A model generated the notes under the pieces. The model did no database searches and was not told where the DNA came from. It saw nothing but the letters and a program-made list of their open reading frames with translations. DNA of 64,000 nt from contig CAVXHK010000001.1 of the NCBI GenBank assembly GCA_963761705.1, positions 248,001 to 312,000 on the forward strand. The letters run 5' to 3'. Of the stretch, positions 17,821 to 26,769 are shown piece after piece; within the stretch, counting starts at the first letter, position 1, and each line of letters starts with the position of its first letter. This stretch comes from CAVVKW01 sp963761705. Its GTDB lineage: Bacteria; Verrucomicrobiota; Verrucomicrobiia; Chthoniobacterales; JAATET01. A program made the position numbers and the translations under genes.

Positions 17821-18531
17821 GTGGCCACCGTCCTCGTCGATCTCGAAAACGTCCGCAAGACCTACGTCCTCGGCGACCAGGAAATCCACGCTCTCGGCGG
17901 CGTGACCCTCCAAATCCACGAGGGGGAATTCGTCGCCATCACGGGTCCCAGCGGCAGCGGCAAGTCGACGCTCATGCACCTCCTCGGCTGCCTCGACACC
18001 CCCACCTCCGGGCGCATGGAGATCTGCGGTCACGACATCGTCGCCGCGTCGTCCGACCGACTCTCGATGATCCGTAACCGCGAGATCGGGTTCGTCTTTC
18101 AATCGTTCAACCTCCTGCCCCGCCTCGACGTCGTCGAAAACGTCGCCATGCCGATGATCTACGCCGGCGTCGGCCAGCGCAAACGCCGCGCTCGCGCCCG
18201 GGAACTCGTCGATCGCGTCGGTCTCGGCGACCGAGCGCGCAACCGCCCCACCCAGCTCAGCGGCGGCCAATGCCAGCGCGTCGCCATCGCCCGCGCTCTC
18301 GTCAACGACCCAAAAATCCTCTTCGGCGACGAACCCACCGGCAACCTCGACAGCACCACCGGCAAAATGATTCTCGGCATGTTCCGCGAACTTCACGACT
18401 CCGGCCGCACCGTCGTTCTCGTCACGCACGATCCGAGCGTCGCCGCCGTCACGGACCGCGTGATCGAGATCCGCGACGGCGTCGTCCACCGCGTCTACGA
18501 CCCGCAGCAAGAGGGGAGGGAGGCGGCATGA
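17821..18531 (+). CDS. MacB/LolD-type ABC transporter ATPase
   Basis: A 236-residue ATPase subunit starting with GTG, one base after the adaptor gene stops. Motifs are Walker A GPSGSGKSTLMHLLG, the Q-loop in GFVFQSFNLLPRLDVVENV, signature LSGGQ followed by CQRVAIARAL (Cys where Gln is usual), Walker B ILFGDEPTGNLDS and the H-loop LVTHDPSVA. The LLGCLDTPTSG and NxxMPMIYAGV features place it with the MacB/LolD group that powers mechanotransmission rather than classical import. Its stop overlaps the permease start in an ATGA arrangement. Confidence 0.92.
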   Translation: MATVLVDLENVRKTYVLGDQEIHALGGVTLQIHEGEFVAITGPSGSGKSTLMHLLGCLDTPTSGRMEICGHDIVAASSDRLSMIRNREIGFVFQSFNLLPRLDVVENVAMPMIYAGVGQRKRRARARELVDRVGLGDRARNRPTQLSGGQCQRVAIARALVNDPKILFGDEPTGNLDSTTGKMILGMFRELHDSGRTVVLVTHDPSVAAVTDRVIEIRDGVVHRVYDPQQEGREAA

Positions 18532-19844
18532 TGTTTTGGATCACCGTCGAAACCGGCGTCCGCGAGATTTTCTCGCATAAATTCCGGAGCTTCCTCTCGA
18601 TGCTCGGCATCGTCCTTGGGGTCAGCAGCCTCATCGCAACCCTGGCGCTCACGGACGGCATCGAGCGCAGCTCGCGCGAGTTCATGGCGAACATGGGCGG
18701 CATCGAGATGGTGAAGATCGTCGACAAGGACATCTCCGACGAGAACCTCGATTTCTGGAATTTGTCACCCGGTCGCACCCTCCAGGACGCGGAAGCCATC
18801 CGCCGCTCAGCCCCACTCGTGTCCTACGTCTCGCCCGAGTTCGACGACGGCATGCCGGTCTCCGTCGGCGGGAACCGCATGCGAACGCGCGTGCGTGGTG
18901 TCTGGCCGGAATACGTCGAAGCCACCGACACGCAGCTCGCAGTCGGGCGCACGATCTCCGACCTCGACGTCGAGCGAGCGACCCGCACGGTCGCCATCGG
19001 AGCCTCGGTCGCCGCCCAGCTGTGGCCCTACCTCTCGCCCGAACAAACGCTCGGGAAACAAATTTTTCTCCAACAGACGCCATTCGAAGTGATCGGCGTC
19101 TTCCAGCTTTACCAGCGCGAAAGCGACAAGGAGGAGGACAAGGATCAGAAAGCTCGGCGGGAAGCCCGCGGGGCCGGGAGGTCGGGGTGGGATCCCTTCC
19201 GCTGGAAGAACGAAGCCGTCGTCATCCCGATCACGACCATGTTTCACGAATTTCAGTCCGGACTCTTTCCGGAGGATTCGATCGACACGGTGCGCATCCG
19301 CGACCTCACGTTTCGCGTGAGCGACTTAGAAAATTTCGACGCGACCCTCGATCAGGTGCGCGCCGCCTTGAACAAAACCCACCGCGGCGTCGACGACTTC
19401 GGCTTCGATACGCGCGAGGATTGGTTCGACAACATGAACGCCCAGATCGCCGCCACCCGCACGAGCGGTGGCCTCATCGCCGGCATCAGCCTGCTCGTCG
19501 GCGGCATCGGCATCGCGAACATCATGCTCGCCAGCATTTCCGAGCGCGTACGCGAGATCGGCATCCGCCGCGCGGTCGGCGCGCGCGGACGCGACATTTT
19601 TCTCCAGATCATCATCGAAAGCGTTTCGACCGCCCTCATGGGCGGCGTCCTCGGCGTCTTCGTTGGCTTCGGCCTCATCGAGCTCATCGGCTACGTCGCC
19701 CCGAGCGACAGCCCGCCCATCGTTCAAGCCAGCAGCATCGTCCTCAGCGTCGCCTTCGCGGCCGTCGCCGGCGTCCTCTCCGGCATCTACCCCGCCATGC
19801 AAGCCTCGCGCCTCGATCCCATTCAGGCCCTCCGGTACGAGTAA
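18528..19844 (+). CDS. MacB-type ABC transporter permease (FtsX-like)
   Basis: A 438-residue permease with the MacB topology: one N-terminal helix (FLSMLGIVLGVSSLIATLAL), a large periplasmic domain of about 260 residues, and three C-terminal helices in an FtsX domain (LIAGISLLVGGIGIANIMLA, a mid helix after SERVREIGIRRAVGARGRDI, and ASSIVLSVAFAAVAGVLSGI). It ends YPAMQASRLDPIQALRYE, typical of the family. It would dimerise and, with the two preceding genes, transport a substrate from the periplasm. The substrate is unknown. Confidence 0.91.
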   Translation: MMFWITVETGVREIFSHKFRSFLSMLGIVLGVSSLIATLALTDGIERSSREFMANMGGIEMVKIVDKDISDENLDFWNLSPGRTLQDAEAIRRSAPLVSYVSPEFDDGMPVSVGGNRMRTRVRGVWPEYVEATDTQLAVGRTISDLDVERATRTVAIGASVAAQLWPYLSPEQTLGKQIFLQQTPFEVIGVFQLYQRESDKEEDKDQKARREARGAGRSGWDPFRWKNEAVVIPITTMFHEFQSGLFPEDSIDTVRIRDLTFRVSDLENFDATLDQVRAALNKTHRGVDDFGFDTREDWFDNMNAQIAATRTSGGLIAGISLLVGGIGIANIMLASISERVREIGIRRAVGARGRDIFLQIIIESVSTALMGGVLGVFVGFGLIELIGYVAPSDSPPIVQASSIVLSVAFAAVAGVLSGIYPAMQASRLDPIQALRYE

Positions 19845-19860
19845 GCCCTCCGGCACGAGT
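19827..19860 (+). repeat. Short direct duplication across the permease stop codon
   Basis: Two 16-base copies (19827-19842 and 19845-19860, GCCCTCCGG[T/C]ACGAGT) differ at one position and flank the TAA codon. The second copy is untranslated. It looks like a small slippage or template-switch duplication. Confidence 0.55.
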
Positions 19861-19897
19861 CCGGGAATCCGCGGCATCGGCTTCCAGCTGATGGTGG

Positions 19898-21625
19898 CTA
19901 CCGCATGAGGTAAACAACCTGCGTCCCACTCCGCGTCACCGGCGGACTCATCTCGCCCAGTCGTTCTCGCCAAAAATCCGCCCGACCAGCCTCGGTGACC
20001 AACGCGACGCCAGCCCCCTCGCGCCAGATCTCCGCAAACTGCTCGACCGTCACGTAACGATCACGCTCCGCCCCAAACTCCCGCGTCAGAAAATCGTCGT
20101 CCCCCTCCTGCCCGATGAGTAGCACCTCGTCGCCAACGTAGAAGAGCAGGCTGCTGCCCGTGTCGATTCCGCCGTCGTAGGCGATGCGGGTCCCGCGGTC
20201 CGCGAGTTCCCGGAGCGTTGGGGCCATCTCGGCGACGGAGAAATACGGCGCGACCCGCGCGTAACCCGCCATCGCGCCGAAGCTCAGACTTGCCGCCGCC
20301 AGGAACACGGCACGCAACGCAAACATTTGCCGGCCCCGTGCCAGCAGAACCGCCGCCAGCGCCAGGGCCACCACCGCGCAACCTAGACTTAATCGTCCCA
20401 ACGTTGCGAGCGATCCCCAGACTTCCGCGTCCAACCCGAGCATCGTCGTCCACGCTGTCGACCGTTCCGCTACCGCCGCCGGGTCCGCCGCGCCACCCAC
20501 GGTCGGCAAGACGAACAGTGCCCCAACGCAGACCAAACCAAAGGCAGCCACCCCAACCCACGAGATCCCCCGATCAACGAGCGCGGCCACCGCCAGAGCC
20601 AGCGCGGGCCAAGCCGCCAGCGCGTAATAATCCTGCCGCTGACCCGCCAACAGCACCGGCACGAAAACGACGACCGCCCAGACCCCCAAAAAAATCGCCC
20701 CACGCCTCCCGCCGAACACCGGGAGGTTCACCCGAGTGTCGACCTGTCGCGTTCGCACCGCGGCACGAATCCCTTCGGCGACACCAATGATCGACCACGG
20801 AAAAAGCCACGCGAGGTGCAGCAGAAGAAATTGTCCCCGCGGCACGTTCGTGTAGCTCGTCGCCGGAGCCGAGCTGCCCGCGACGTGGCCCCATTGCTCA
20901 ACCCAGAAAAGGTTCGCCAACACACCCGGATAGCGGGTCTCGATGAACCAATACCAAGGCACGTTGATCGCCAGGAAAATGGTCGCACCCGTCGGCGACA
21001 CCAGCCGCCGCGACCGCGCCCGCCATTCCGGCACCGCCAGCGCCGTTACCCCGACGATTGCCAGCGGGAAGAGCAATCCGTGCAGCCCCTTGGTGAAAAC
21101 GGCCAACCCAGCCAGCACCCAGAAGCCGATCATCCAACGCCGATCCCGCGACTCGGCAAGCAACCCCCGCAGTCCGCAGTAAATCGCCCACGCGATGAAC
21201 GCACAAAAGACCGGCTCCGGCATCACGATCCGCGCAAGCGTCGCCGTCCCCAGAAACGTCAGTAAGATCGCGCCCGCCACGAACCCCCGCCAGGCCCCGG
21301 CCATCAGCCCGCCAATCGCGAAGGTCGCCAGCACCCACGCCGTCACCCCCAGCGCGTTCGGCAGCCGGGCGGCAAATTCGCTCACCCCAAAGACGCGGAA
21401 CGAACTCGCGATCATCCAATAGAGCAGCGGCGGCTTCACGAGGCGCGGCACGCCGTTGTTCTGCGGGACGAGCCAGTCGCCGCCCCCGGCCATCACCCGG
21501 GCCGCGCCCGCGTATTGGCCGTCGGTCTCATTGTAAAGAGCGCCCCAACCCGCCGACTGGATCTGCAGCGCCGCGCAGAGCACGAGGAGAACGGCCGCGA
21601 ACCCCGCGGTGGCGGACCATTTCAC
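19898..21625 (-). CDS. ArnT/PMT-family membrane glycosyltransferase (GT39/GT83-like)
   Basis: A polytopic membrane protein with about twelve hydrophobic segments and a C-terminal periplasmic domain. Family features are the early acidic loop ALYNETDGQYAGAARVM, GDWLVPQNNGVPRLVKPPLL, and YWMIASSFRVFGVSEFAARL, which match lipid-phosphosugar-dependent glycosyltransferases such as ArnT. It should move a sugar from an undecaprenyl-phosphate carrier to lipid or protein in the periplasm. I place the start at GTG 21625, which overlaps the thioesterase stop as GTGA and begins VKWSATAGFAAVLLVL; the frame is open to 21718, inside the thioesterase gene. The acceptor is unknown. Confidence 0.85.
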   Translation of the reverse strand: MKWSATAGFAAVLLVLCAALQIQSAGWGALYNETDGQYAGAARVMAGGGDWLVPQNNGVPRLVKPPLLYWMIASSFRVFGVSEFAARLPNALGVTAWVLATFAIGGLMAGAWRGFVAGAILLTFLGTATLARIVMPEPVFCAFIAWAIYCGLRGLLAESRDRRWMIGFWVLAGLAVFTKGLHGLLFPLAIVGVTALAVPEWRARSRRLVSPTGATIFLAINVPWYWFIETRYPGVLANLFWVEQWGHVAGSSAPATSYTNVPRGQFLLLHLAWLFPWSIIGVAEGIRAAVRTRQVDTRVNLPVFGGRRGAIFLGVWAVVVFVPVLLAGQRQDYYALAAWPALALAVAALVDRGISWVGVAAFGLVCVGALFVLPTVGGAADPAAVAERSTAWTTMLGLDAEVWGSLATLGRLSLGCAVVALALAAVLLARGRQMFALRAVFLAAASLSFGAMAGYARVAPYFSVAEMAPTLRELADRGTRIAYDGGIDTGSSLLFYVGDEVLLIGQEGDDDFLTREFGAERDRYVTVEQFAEIWREGAGVALVTEAGRADFWRERLGEMSPPVTRSGTQVVYLMR

Positions 21626-22047
21626 TTCGGATCGAAAGAAAAATGGTCGGGGAAGCCAGGCGGCAACCGGATCGGACGACCCTCGGGCATCCGCACCAGC
21701 GCAAGCGCCTGACGGCACGTCACGAGGAGCGCGTCGTCACTCGGACGCACGACTTCGAACTCGCAGAAAAATCGCACTTTCGACGACTCCGCGATCCGCC
21801 CGTCGATCCGCAGTTTGTCACCAAGCAAGGCCGGACGCCGGTAGTCGATCTCGGTGCGCGTGACGACCGGGTGGACCTGCGTTCGCGCAATCTCCTCGAA
21901 GCTCATTCCCATCCGAATGGCGAGGTGCGTGCGCGTCGTCTCGATGAAGCGCAGGTAATTGATGTTGTTCACCACGCCCGCCGCGTCGGTGTCGAAATAC
22001 ATGACTTGAATCTCCGTGCTGATCCGCGTCTTCGGATTGTCGTCCAT
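21622..22047 (-). CDS. Acyl-CoA thioesterase, 4HBT hotdog fold (YbgC-like)
   Basis: A 141-residue hotdog-fold thioesterase. The motif VMYFDTDAAGVVNNINYLRF contains the catalytic Asp of the YbgC/4-hydroxybenzoyl-CoA thioesterase group, although the usual His of GVVHH/N is Asn here. EIDYRRPALLGDKLRI forms the central strand. It probably hydrolyses an acyl-CoA or acyl-carrier intermediate in the cytoplasm. YbgC often sits with tol-pal genes, but here tolB and pal lie 15 kb away. Its stop overlaps the glycosyltransferase start, suggesting coupled translation. Confidence 0.88.
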   Translation of the reverse strand: MDDNPKTRISTEIQVMYFDTDAAGVVNNINYLRFIETTRTHLAIRMGMSFEEIARTQVHPVVTRTEIDYRRPALLGDKLRIDGRIAESSKVRFFCEFEVVRPSDDALLVTCRQALALVRMPEGRPIRLPPGFPDHFSFDPK

Positions 22048-22109
22048 CGGGGGAATATGCGGCGGCGGTCTGCCGACTGTCGACTATCGAACAGCCCAGC
22101 CGCCCCGGA

Positions 22110-22138
22110 TGTCATTCTTCACTTCGTTCAGAATGACA
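22110..22138. repeat. Perfect hairpin upstream of rpmH
   Basis: Perfect 9-bp arms TGTCATTCT (22110-22118) and AGAATGACA (22130-22138) around an 11-base loop. It lies in the 188-base gap between the divergent thioesterase and rpmH genes. A TTGACA-like box follows at about 22172, but I could not fix a -10 element. Confidence 0.6.
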
Positions 22139-22235
22139 GGGACGACAAGAACGACGATCTCCCCTCCCCCAACTTGACCATTGACAACCCCGCACCCCTC
22201 TGGAAGGGTCCCCAACCCACAAATTCTCGACTCTC

Positions 22236-22409
22236 ATGAAACGCACCTACCAACCATCCAAGCGCACGCGCAAGCAACAGTTCGGCTTCCGGGCCCGGAT
22301 GGCGACCAAAGGCGGTCGCGCCATTCTTTCCCGCCGCCGTCAGAAGGGCCGCAAGCGCCTCCTGCCGAAGGGTGCCGAGATCCACTTCAAGCGTCACACC
22401 GCTGCCTGA
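22236..22409 (+). CDS. rpmH: 50S ribosomal protein L34
   Basis: A 57-residue basic protein that reads MKRTYQPSKRTRKQQFGFRA and then RMATKGGRAILSRRRQKGRK, the unmistakable L34 sequence. The C-terminus (LPKGAEIHFKRHTAA) is about ten residues longer than in many bacteria. L34 is a late-assembling large-subunit protein. It heads the conserved rpmH-rnpA-yidD-yidC-jag cluster, and its 3' end overlaps the likely start of rnpA. Confidence 0.97.
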   Translation: MKRTYQPSKRTRKQQFGFRARMATKGGRAILSRRRQKGRKRLLPKGAEIHFKRHTAA

Positions 22410-22776
22410 TTCCCGACCGCTCCGGTTCACCCGGGCGGCTCGATTGAATCTGAGCCACGAATTTTCCGCCGTGCGCGAGCGCGGCGAGACGACTCAAGGC
22501 CGTTACTTCCGGGTAACGGTCCTTCGTTTTCCCGGCGAGGACTTCGCCCCCCGCATCGGCTTCATCACGTCCCGCCGCGTCGGTCCTGCCGTCGCCCGCA
22601 ACCGGGTCCGCCGCCAGTTGCGCGAGATTTTCCGCCTCCTCCAGCACGAAGTCGCCCGCGGGGTCTGGATCGTCGTCGTGGGCAAGCGGGCCGCGACCGG
22701 GACCGACTACGGCACGCTGCGAGAGGAATGGTTGCGTCTCGCCAGGCGGCTTTCTATTGTCCCCCAGCTCGAATGA
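22372..22776 (+). CDS. rnpA: Ribonuclease P protein component
   Basis: RnpA is the small protein cofactor of RNase P, which matures tRNA 5' ends together with the M1 RNA. The diagnostic segment is PRIGFITSRRVGPAVARNRV, continuing RRQLREIFR: the RNR signature. ATG 22372 would overlap rpmH by 38 bases. Non-ATG starts further in (for example the TTG before NLSHEF at 22444) would give a shorter leader, so the start is uncertain. The stop overlaps the yidD start as ATGA. Confidence 0.92.
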   Translation: MPRSTSSVTPLPDSRPLRFTRAARLNLSHEFSAVRERGETTQGRYFRVTVLRFPGEDFAPRIGFITSRRVGPAVARNRVRRQLREIFRLLQHEVARGVWIVVVGKRAATGTDYGTLREEWLRLARRLSIVPQLE

Positions 22777-23039
22777 AACACCTGCTTTTGGCCCTCATCT
22801 ACGGTTACCGCCTGGCGATCGTCCCGGCGTTGCGGTTCATCGTCGGACCCAGCGGCTCCTGCCGCTACCAGCCGACGTGCTCGCACTACGCCATCGAGGC
22901 CATTGAAGTCCACGGCGCCGCGCGAGGCGGCTGGCTCGCGCTCAAACGAATCTGCCGTTGCCACCCCTGGGGTGGTCTCGGCGCCGACCCGGTGCCACCG
23001 GTCGCCCCCGTCGATCATCGCCCCCTCCGGCAGGGCTAA
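22773..23039 (+). CDS. yidD: YidD membrane protein insertion efficiency factor
   Basis: An 88-residue protein with KHLLLALIYGYRLAIVPALR as an amphipathic membrane-associated helix, followed by the conserved cysteine pattern GSCRYQPTCSHYAIEAIE and CRCHPWGG. This is the standard YidD family (formerly DUF37), which assists YidC in inserting membrane proteins. ATG 22773 overlaps the rnpA stop, and yidC begins 15 bases after its own stop. Confidence 0.95.
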   Translation: MKHLLLALIYGYRLAIVPALRFIVGPSGSCRYQPTCSHYAIEAIEVHGAARGGWLALKRICRCHPWGGLGADPVPPVAPVDHRPLRQG

Positions 23040-23054
23040 ACCTCTCTTCACCAA

Positions 23055-24887
23055 ATGGATCGCAAAACCTGGGTCGCCATCGGCCTCTCCATCCTCGCCT
23101 TCATCGCTTGGCAGTATTACTACACCGCCACCTACGGCGATTTCATCAAGCAGCAGCAACTCGAGCGCGTCCGCCAAGCCGAGGAGCAAGCGGCCAATCC
23201 AACGCCAGCACCGACCGCGACTGCGCCCGGGACGACGCCGGCGACTGCCGACGCGGCGCCGACGCCACTCGCGCCCACTTCGACGATGTCCGCGCAGAGC
23301 GAGACGGTCAGCGCGGGACCGGGCGCGGATTTCAAGTTCAACAACGACACTGGCGGCATCGACACCGCCATCCTTCTTCTGCACCTCGGCGAGGACCAGG
23401 AGGCCGTCGGGATCAATAGTCACACGTCCATTCCCATCGGCGCGCTGGCTTTCGAACCCGGGCAATTCATCGGTGGCTTCGAGATGCGGGTCGACCGCAC
23501 GCGGCGGCAGGTCATTTTTACCAATCAGCAACCCGACGGACTCGAAATCACGAAGACCTTTACCGTCTCCGACGCCAACGCCGAGGTCTACGACGAGGAA
23601 ACCGCCACCGATCCCGACGCGCCGAAGAACGACCCCTACGTCGTCGATCTCGACGTCACGTTCCGCAATACCGGCACCGCACCCGTCCAACGCGACGGCT
23701 ACTTCCTGAGCACGGGCGGAGCCGAGCCGATCCACGTGAAGGATCTGCCGACCTACACGCGCTTCGATTGGTCGAAAGACGGCGAGATGGAGGACATCGA
23801 CGTCAATTGGTTCGGTGGATCGAGCATCCCAGTCGTCGGGATTTCCCTGCGCGACTCCGCGAATCTTTACGCGGAGTCTGCGGAAGAGGTCCAATGGGCC
23901 GCCGTCACGAGCCAGTATTTTTGCACGATCATCACGGCCAAGGGCGACACGGTCGGCAAGATGGTCACCGCCCAGCGCTACGCTGTTCCGAACGACCAAG
24001 GTAAGACGATCTACGGGATCCGAGGCTCCCTCGGGATGGGTGCGTTCGAACTCGCTGCGGGCGAGGCGACCAGCGCGAAGTTCGAGATCTACGCCGGCCC
24101 GAAGGACCTCAACCGCCTCCGCTCCCTCGGCGGCAACCACGAGGAGGTCATGAACTTCGGCATGTTCGGCTTCGTGAGCAAATTTCTGCTCTGGGCCATG
24201 AACCTTCTCCACGGCGTCCTCCACAGCTACGCCGCGGCCATCATCGTCCTCACGCTCTGCATCAAGTCCGCCCTCTGGCCGCTGCAGAACAAAGCGACCC
24301 AGTCGATGAAGCGCATGTCGCTGCTCTCACCGAAGATGACCGAGCTTCGCGAGAAGTACAAGGATGACCCGACGAAGATGAACACGGAGCTCATGGGGCT
24401 CTACAAAAAATACAGCGTCAACCCCTTCAGCGGGTGCCTCCCGATGCTCGTTCAGATCCCGATTTTCTTCGGTTTCTACTCGATGCTCGGGACCGCCATC
24501 GAGCTTCGCAACAGCTCGTTCCTGTGGATCAACGATCTCTCGCAACCCGACACGGTCGGCCATTTCCTCGGCTTCCCGATCAATCTCCTCCCGCTCCTCA
24601 TGGCCGGCTCGATGGTCTGGCAGATGGGAATCACGCCAAAGACGGGCGACAAGATGCAACAGCGCATGATGATGTTCATGCCCGTCATCTTCGTCGTCTT
24701 CGCCTACAACTACGCATCGGGCCTCTCGCTTTATTGGACAACGCAGAACATCTTTTCTATCGTTCAGCTCTACCTCACGCGGAACCAACCGCTGCCGACG
24801 CTGGAGGAGAAAAAAAAGCCACCCGTTGCGCGCACCGGCGGCTCCTCGACGACGGCAAAAAGTCGAAAAAAACGCTCAAAACCATGA
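23055..24887 (+). CDS. yidC: Membrane protein insertase YidC
   Basis: The 610-residue insertase has the Gram-negative layout: an N-terminal helix (TWVAIGLSILAFIAWQYYY), a low-complexity linker, a periplasmic beta-supersandwich domain to about residue 355, then the five-helix core. The core includes the conserved helical hairpin with KRMSLLSPKMTELREKYKDD and NPFSGCLPMLVQIPIFFGFY. The lysine-rich C-terminal tail (KKKPPVARTGG to KSRKKRSKP) fits ribosome contact. It inserts proteins into the inner membrane alone or with SecYEG. The stop overlaps the jag start. Confidence 0.96.
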   Translation: MDRKTWVAIGLSILAFIAWQYYYTATYGDFIKQQQLERVRQAEEQAANPTPAPTATAPGTTPATADAAPTPLAPTSTMSAQSETVSAGPGADFKFNNDTGGIDTAILLLHLGEDQEAVGINSHTSIPIGALAFEPGQFIGGFEMRVDRTRRQVIFTNQQPDGLEITKTFTVSDANAEVYDEETATDPDAPKNDPYVVDLDVTFRNTGTAPVQRDGYFLSTGGAEPIHVKDLPTYTRFDWSKDGEMEDIDVNWFGGSSIPVVGISLRDSANLYAESAEEVQWAAVTSQYFCTIITAKGDTVGKMVTAQRYAVPNDQGKTIYGIRGSLGMGAFELAAGEATSAKFEIYAGPKDLNRLRSLGGNHEEVMNFGMFGFVSKFLLWAMNLLHGVLHSYAAAIIVLTLCIKSALWPLQNKATQSMKRMSLLSPKMTELREKYKDDPTKMNTELMGLYKKYSVNPFSGCLPMLVQIPIFFGFYSMLGTAIELRNSSFLWINDLSQPDTVGHFLGFPINLLPLLMAGSMVWQMGITPKTGDKMQQRMMMFMPVIFVVFAYNYASGLSLYWTTQNIFSIVQLYLTRNQPLPTLEEKKKPPVARTGGSSTTAKSRKKRSKP

Positions 24888-25333
24888 TCCAAACGCCCAA
24901 GGAAATCCTCGACACGATCCTGGGCTACCTTGGTTTTGTGGTCGAAATCAAGGAGATGGAACGCGACGGCGCTCGGGTCCTCCAAATTTACACCCAGGAC
25001 GCCGAGGCGTTGATCGGGCGGCAGGACCAGACGCTGGGCGACCTGCAATTCATCGTCAACCGCATCCTGCACATTCAGCAGCCCGACTCGCCGAAGATCG
25101 TCGTCGACGTCGAACACCACCGCGACATGCGCGACGACGCCCTCGTTCACAAGGCGCAGCAACTCGCCGAGACCGTCCGCCACGGCGGCCACGCGGTTCA
25201 GACCGAGCCGCTCAATTCCTACGATCGCCGCATCGTTCACAACGTCTTTGCCGAAGACGCCGACCTCGAAACCTACAGCCCGCGGAGCGCCGACCGGGTC
25301 AAACGCATCACCATCCGCCGCCGGCGGTCGTAA
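24884..25333 (+). CDS. Jag/KhpB-type KH and R3H RNA-binding protein
   Basis: A 149-residue protein in the usual place after yidC. It has a KH domain with AEALIGRQDQTLGDLQFIVN, where GRQDQ replaces the usual GKRGQ loop, and a C-terminal R3H-like segment (AQQLAETVRHGGHAVQTEPL, YDRRIVHNVF). It lacks the N-terminal Jag-N domain found in Firmicutes proteins. KhpB/Jag proteins bind RNA and influence cell-envelope growth in Gram-positives; the role in this organism is inferred only from family. ATG 24884 overlaps the yidC stop. Confidence 0.88.
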   Translation: MIQTPKEILDTILGYLGFVVEIKEMERDGARVLQIYTQDAEALIGRQDQTLGDLQFIVNRILHIQQPDSPKIVVDVEHHRDMRDDALVHKAQQLAETVRHGGHAVQTEPLNSYDRRIVHNVFAEDADLETYSPRSADRVKRITIRRRRS

Positions 25334-25439
25334 GTCCGAATCGGGCACGCGCCGCGGGCACCCACGGCAACGCCAATCTGCTTAGACCGATTCTCATCAT
25401 TCAGCGGACGAATTTTATCGGCTGGCAGCCGACGGTGCT

Positions 25440-26345
25440 CTAATTCGGCAGCTCTTTCATCCGGCGGATGAGGGTGTCGGCCATGTCGGCGGGGGTCTCG
25501 GCGACGGCAATCCCCGCGTCTTTCAACGCTTCGATCTTCGCGGCAGCCGTTCCTTCGCCACCACTGACAATCGCACCGGCGTGACCCATCCGGCGTCCCG
25601 GAGGAGCGGTCGCTCCGGCGATGAAGGCGGCGATGGGTTTCTTGCAGTTGGCCTTCGCCCAGGCGGCGGCTTCTTCTTCGGCGGTGCCACCGATCTCACC
25701 GATCATGATGATCGCTTCGGTCTCGGGGTCGTCGTTGAACATTTCCAAGACGTCGCGGTGCGAGGTACCATTGACTGGATCGCCGCCGATGCCGACGCAG
25801 GTGCTCTGGCCAAGGCCGCGGGTCGTCAGTTGCCAGACGGCCTCGTAAGTCAGCGTGCCGGAGCGCGAGACGACGCCGACGTTGCCGCGCTTGTGGATGT
25901 AGCCGGGGGCGATGCCGATGCGGCAACCGCCGTGGGAGTTCTCGCCGGTGCCGGGAGTTACGATACCGGGACAGTTCGGGCCGATGAGGCGGGTTTTCGA
26001 TCCCTTGAGCGCCTGCTTCACGCGAACCATGTCGTTAACCGGGATGCCTTCGGTGATGCAGATCGCAAGGTCGAGGCCCGCGTCCATGGCTTCGAAGATG
26101 GCGTCCGCGGCGAACGGCGGCGGGACGAAGATGACGGAGACGGTCGCTCCGGTCTCGGCGACCGCGTCACGGACGGTGTCAAAGATCGGCACGGTGTCGG
26201 CGAAGGTCTGACCGCCCTTACCGGGCGTGACGCCAGCGACGATCTGGGTGCCGTAGTCGAGGCTGAGCTGCGCGTGACGGGCACCGAAGCTGCCGGTGAT
26301 GCCCTGAACGAGGACTTTGGTTTCGGGAGTGACGAGAATGGCCAT
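25440..26345 (-). CDS. sucD: Succinyl-CoA synthetase alpha subunit
   Basis: This subunit carries the CoA-binding Rossmann domain and the phosphohistidine. At 301 residues it reads VLVQGITGSFGARHAQLSLD at the start, GPNCPGIVTPG in the middle, and APPGRRMGHAGAIVSGGEGT, whose His is the residue phosphorylated during catalysis. It interconverts succinyl-CoA and succinate with nucleotide phosphorylation in the TCA cycle. It lies downstream of sucC on the same strand but is separated from it by a glyoxalase-like gene. Confidence 0.95.
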   Translation of the reverse strand: MAILVTPETKVLVQGITGSFGARHAQLSLDYGTQIVAGVTPGKGGQTFADTVPIFDTVRDAVAETGATVSVIFVPPPFAADAIFEAMDAGLDLAICITEGIPVNDMVRVKQALKGSKTRLIGPNCPGIVTPGTGENSHGGCRIGIAPGYIHKRGNVGVVSRSGTLTYEAVWQLTTRGLGQSTCVGIGGDPVNGTSHRDVLEMFNDDPETEAIIMIGEIGGTAEEEAAAWAKANCKKPIAAFIAGATAPPGRRMGHAGAIVSGGEGTAAAKIEALKDAGIAVAETPADMADTLIRRMKELPN

Positions 26346-26389
26346 TTGGAGAATTTTCGAGCTTGGGATCTCGGTTTTCGAGTGGTGAG

Positions 26390-26769
26390 TTACGCGGGCG
26401 ATTGTTGGTCGCTCGGTTTGCGTTTGTGAATGATGAGGATGTTGCCGTCGGGATCTTTGACCATCGCCAGGTCGCAGACGGGGGTCTCGAAGGGTTCCAG
26501 GTGGAAGGGGACTTCGTCGGCTTTGAGTTCGGAGATCGCGGTTTCAAAGCAGTCGACCTCCAGACCAACGGAGCAGCCGTCGCTGGAAGATTTCCAACCC
26601 GGGGCTTTGCCGATGCTGAGCGTGCCGGGGCCGATGTCGTATTCAACCCAGTGACCGCCTTGCGTCTCGTGGTCCAGCGTGCATTCCAGGCCAAGGATTC
26701 CTTCGTAGAAGGCCTTGGCGCGGGGCACATCCGTGACCGGATAGCAGGAAAACGCGATCTCTTGGATCT

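Noticed and set aside
22050..22235. Chromosomal origin (oriC) next to rpmH
   Set aside because: No clear DnaA boxes (TTATCCACA-type) or AT-rich unwinding stretch were seen, and dnaA is absent from the window.
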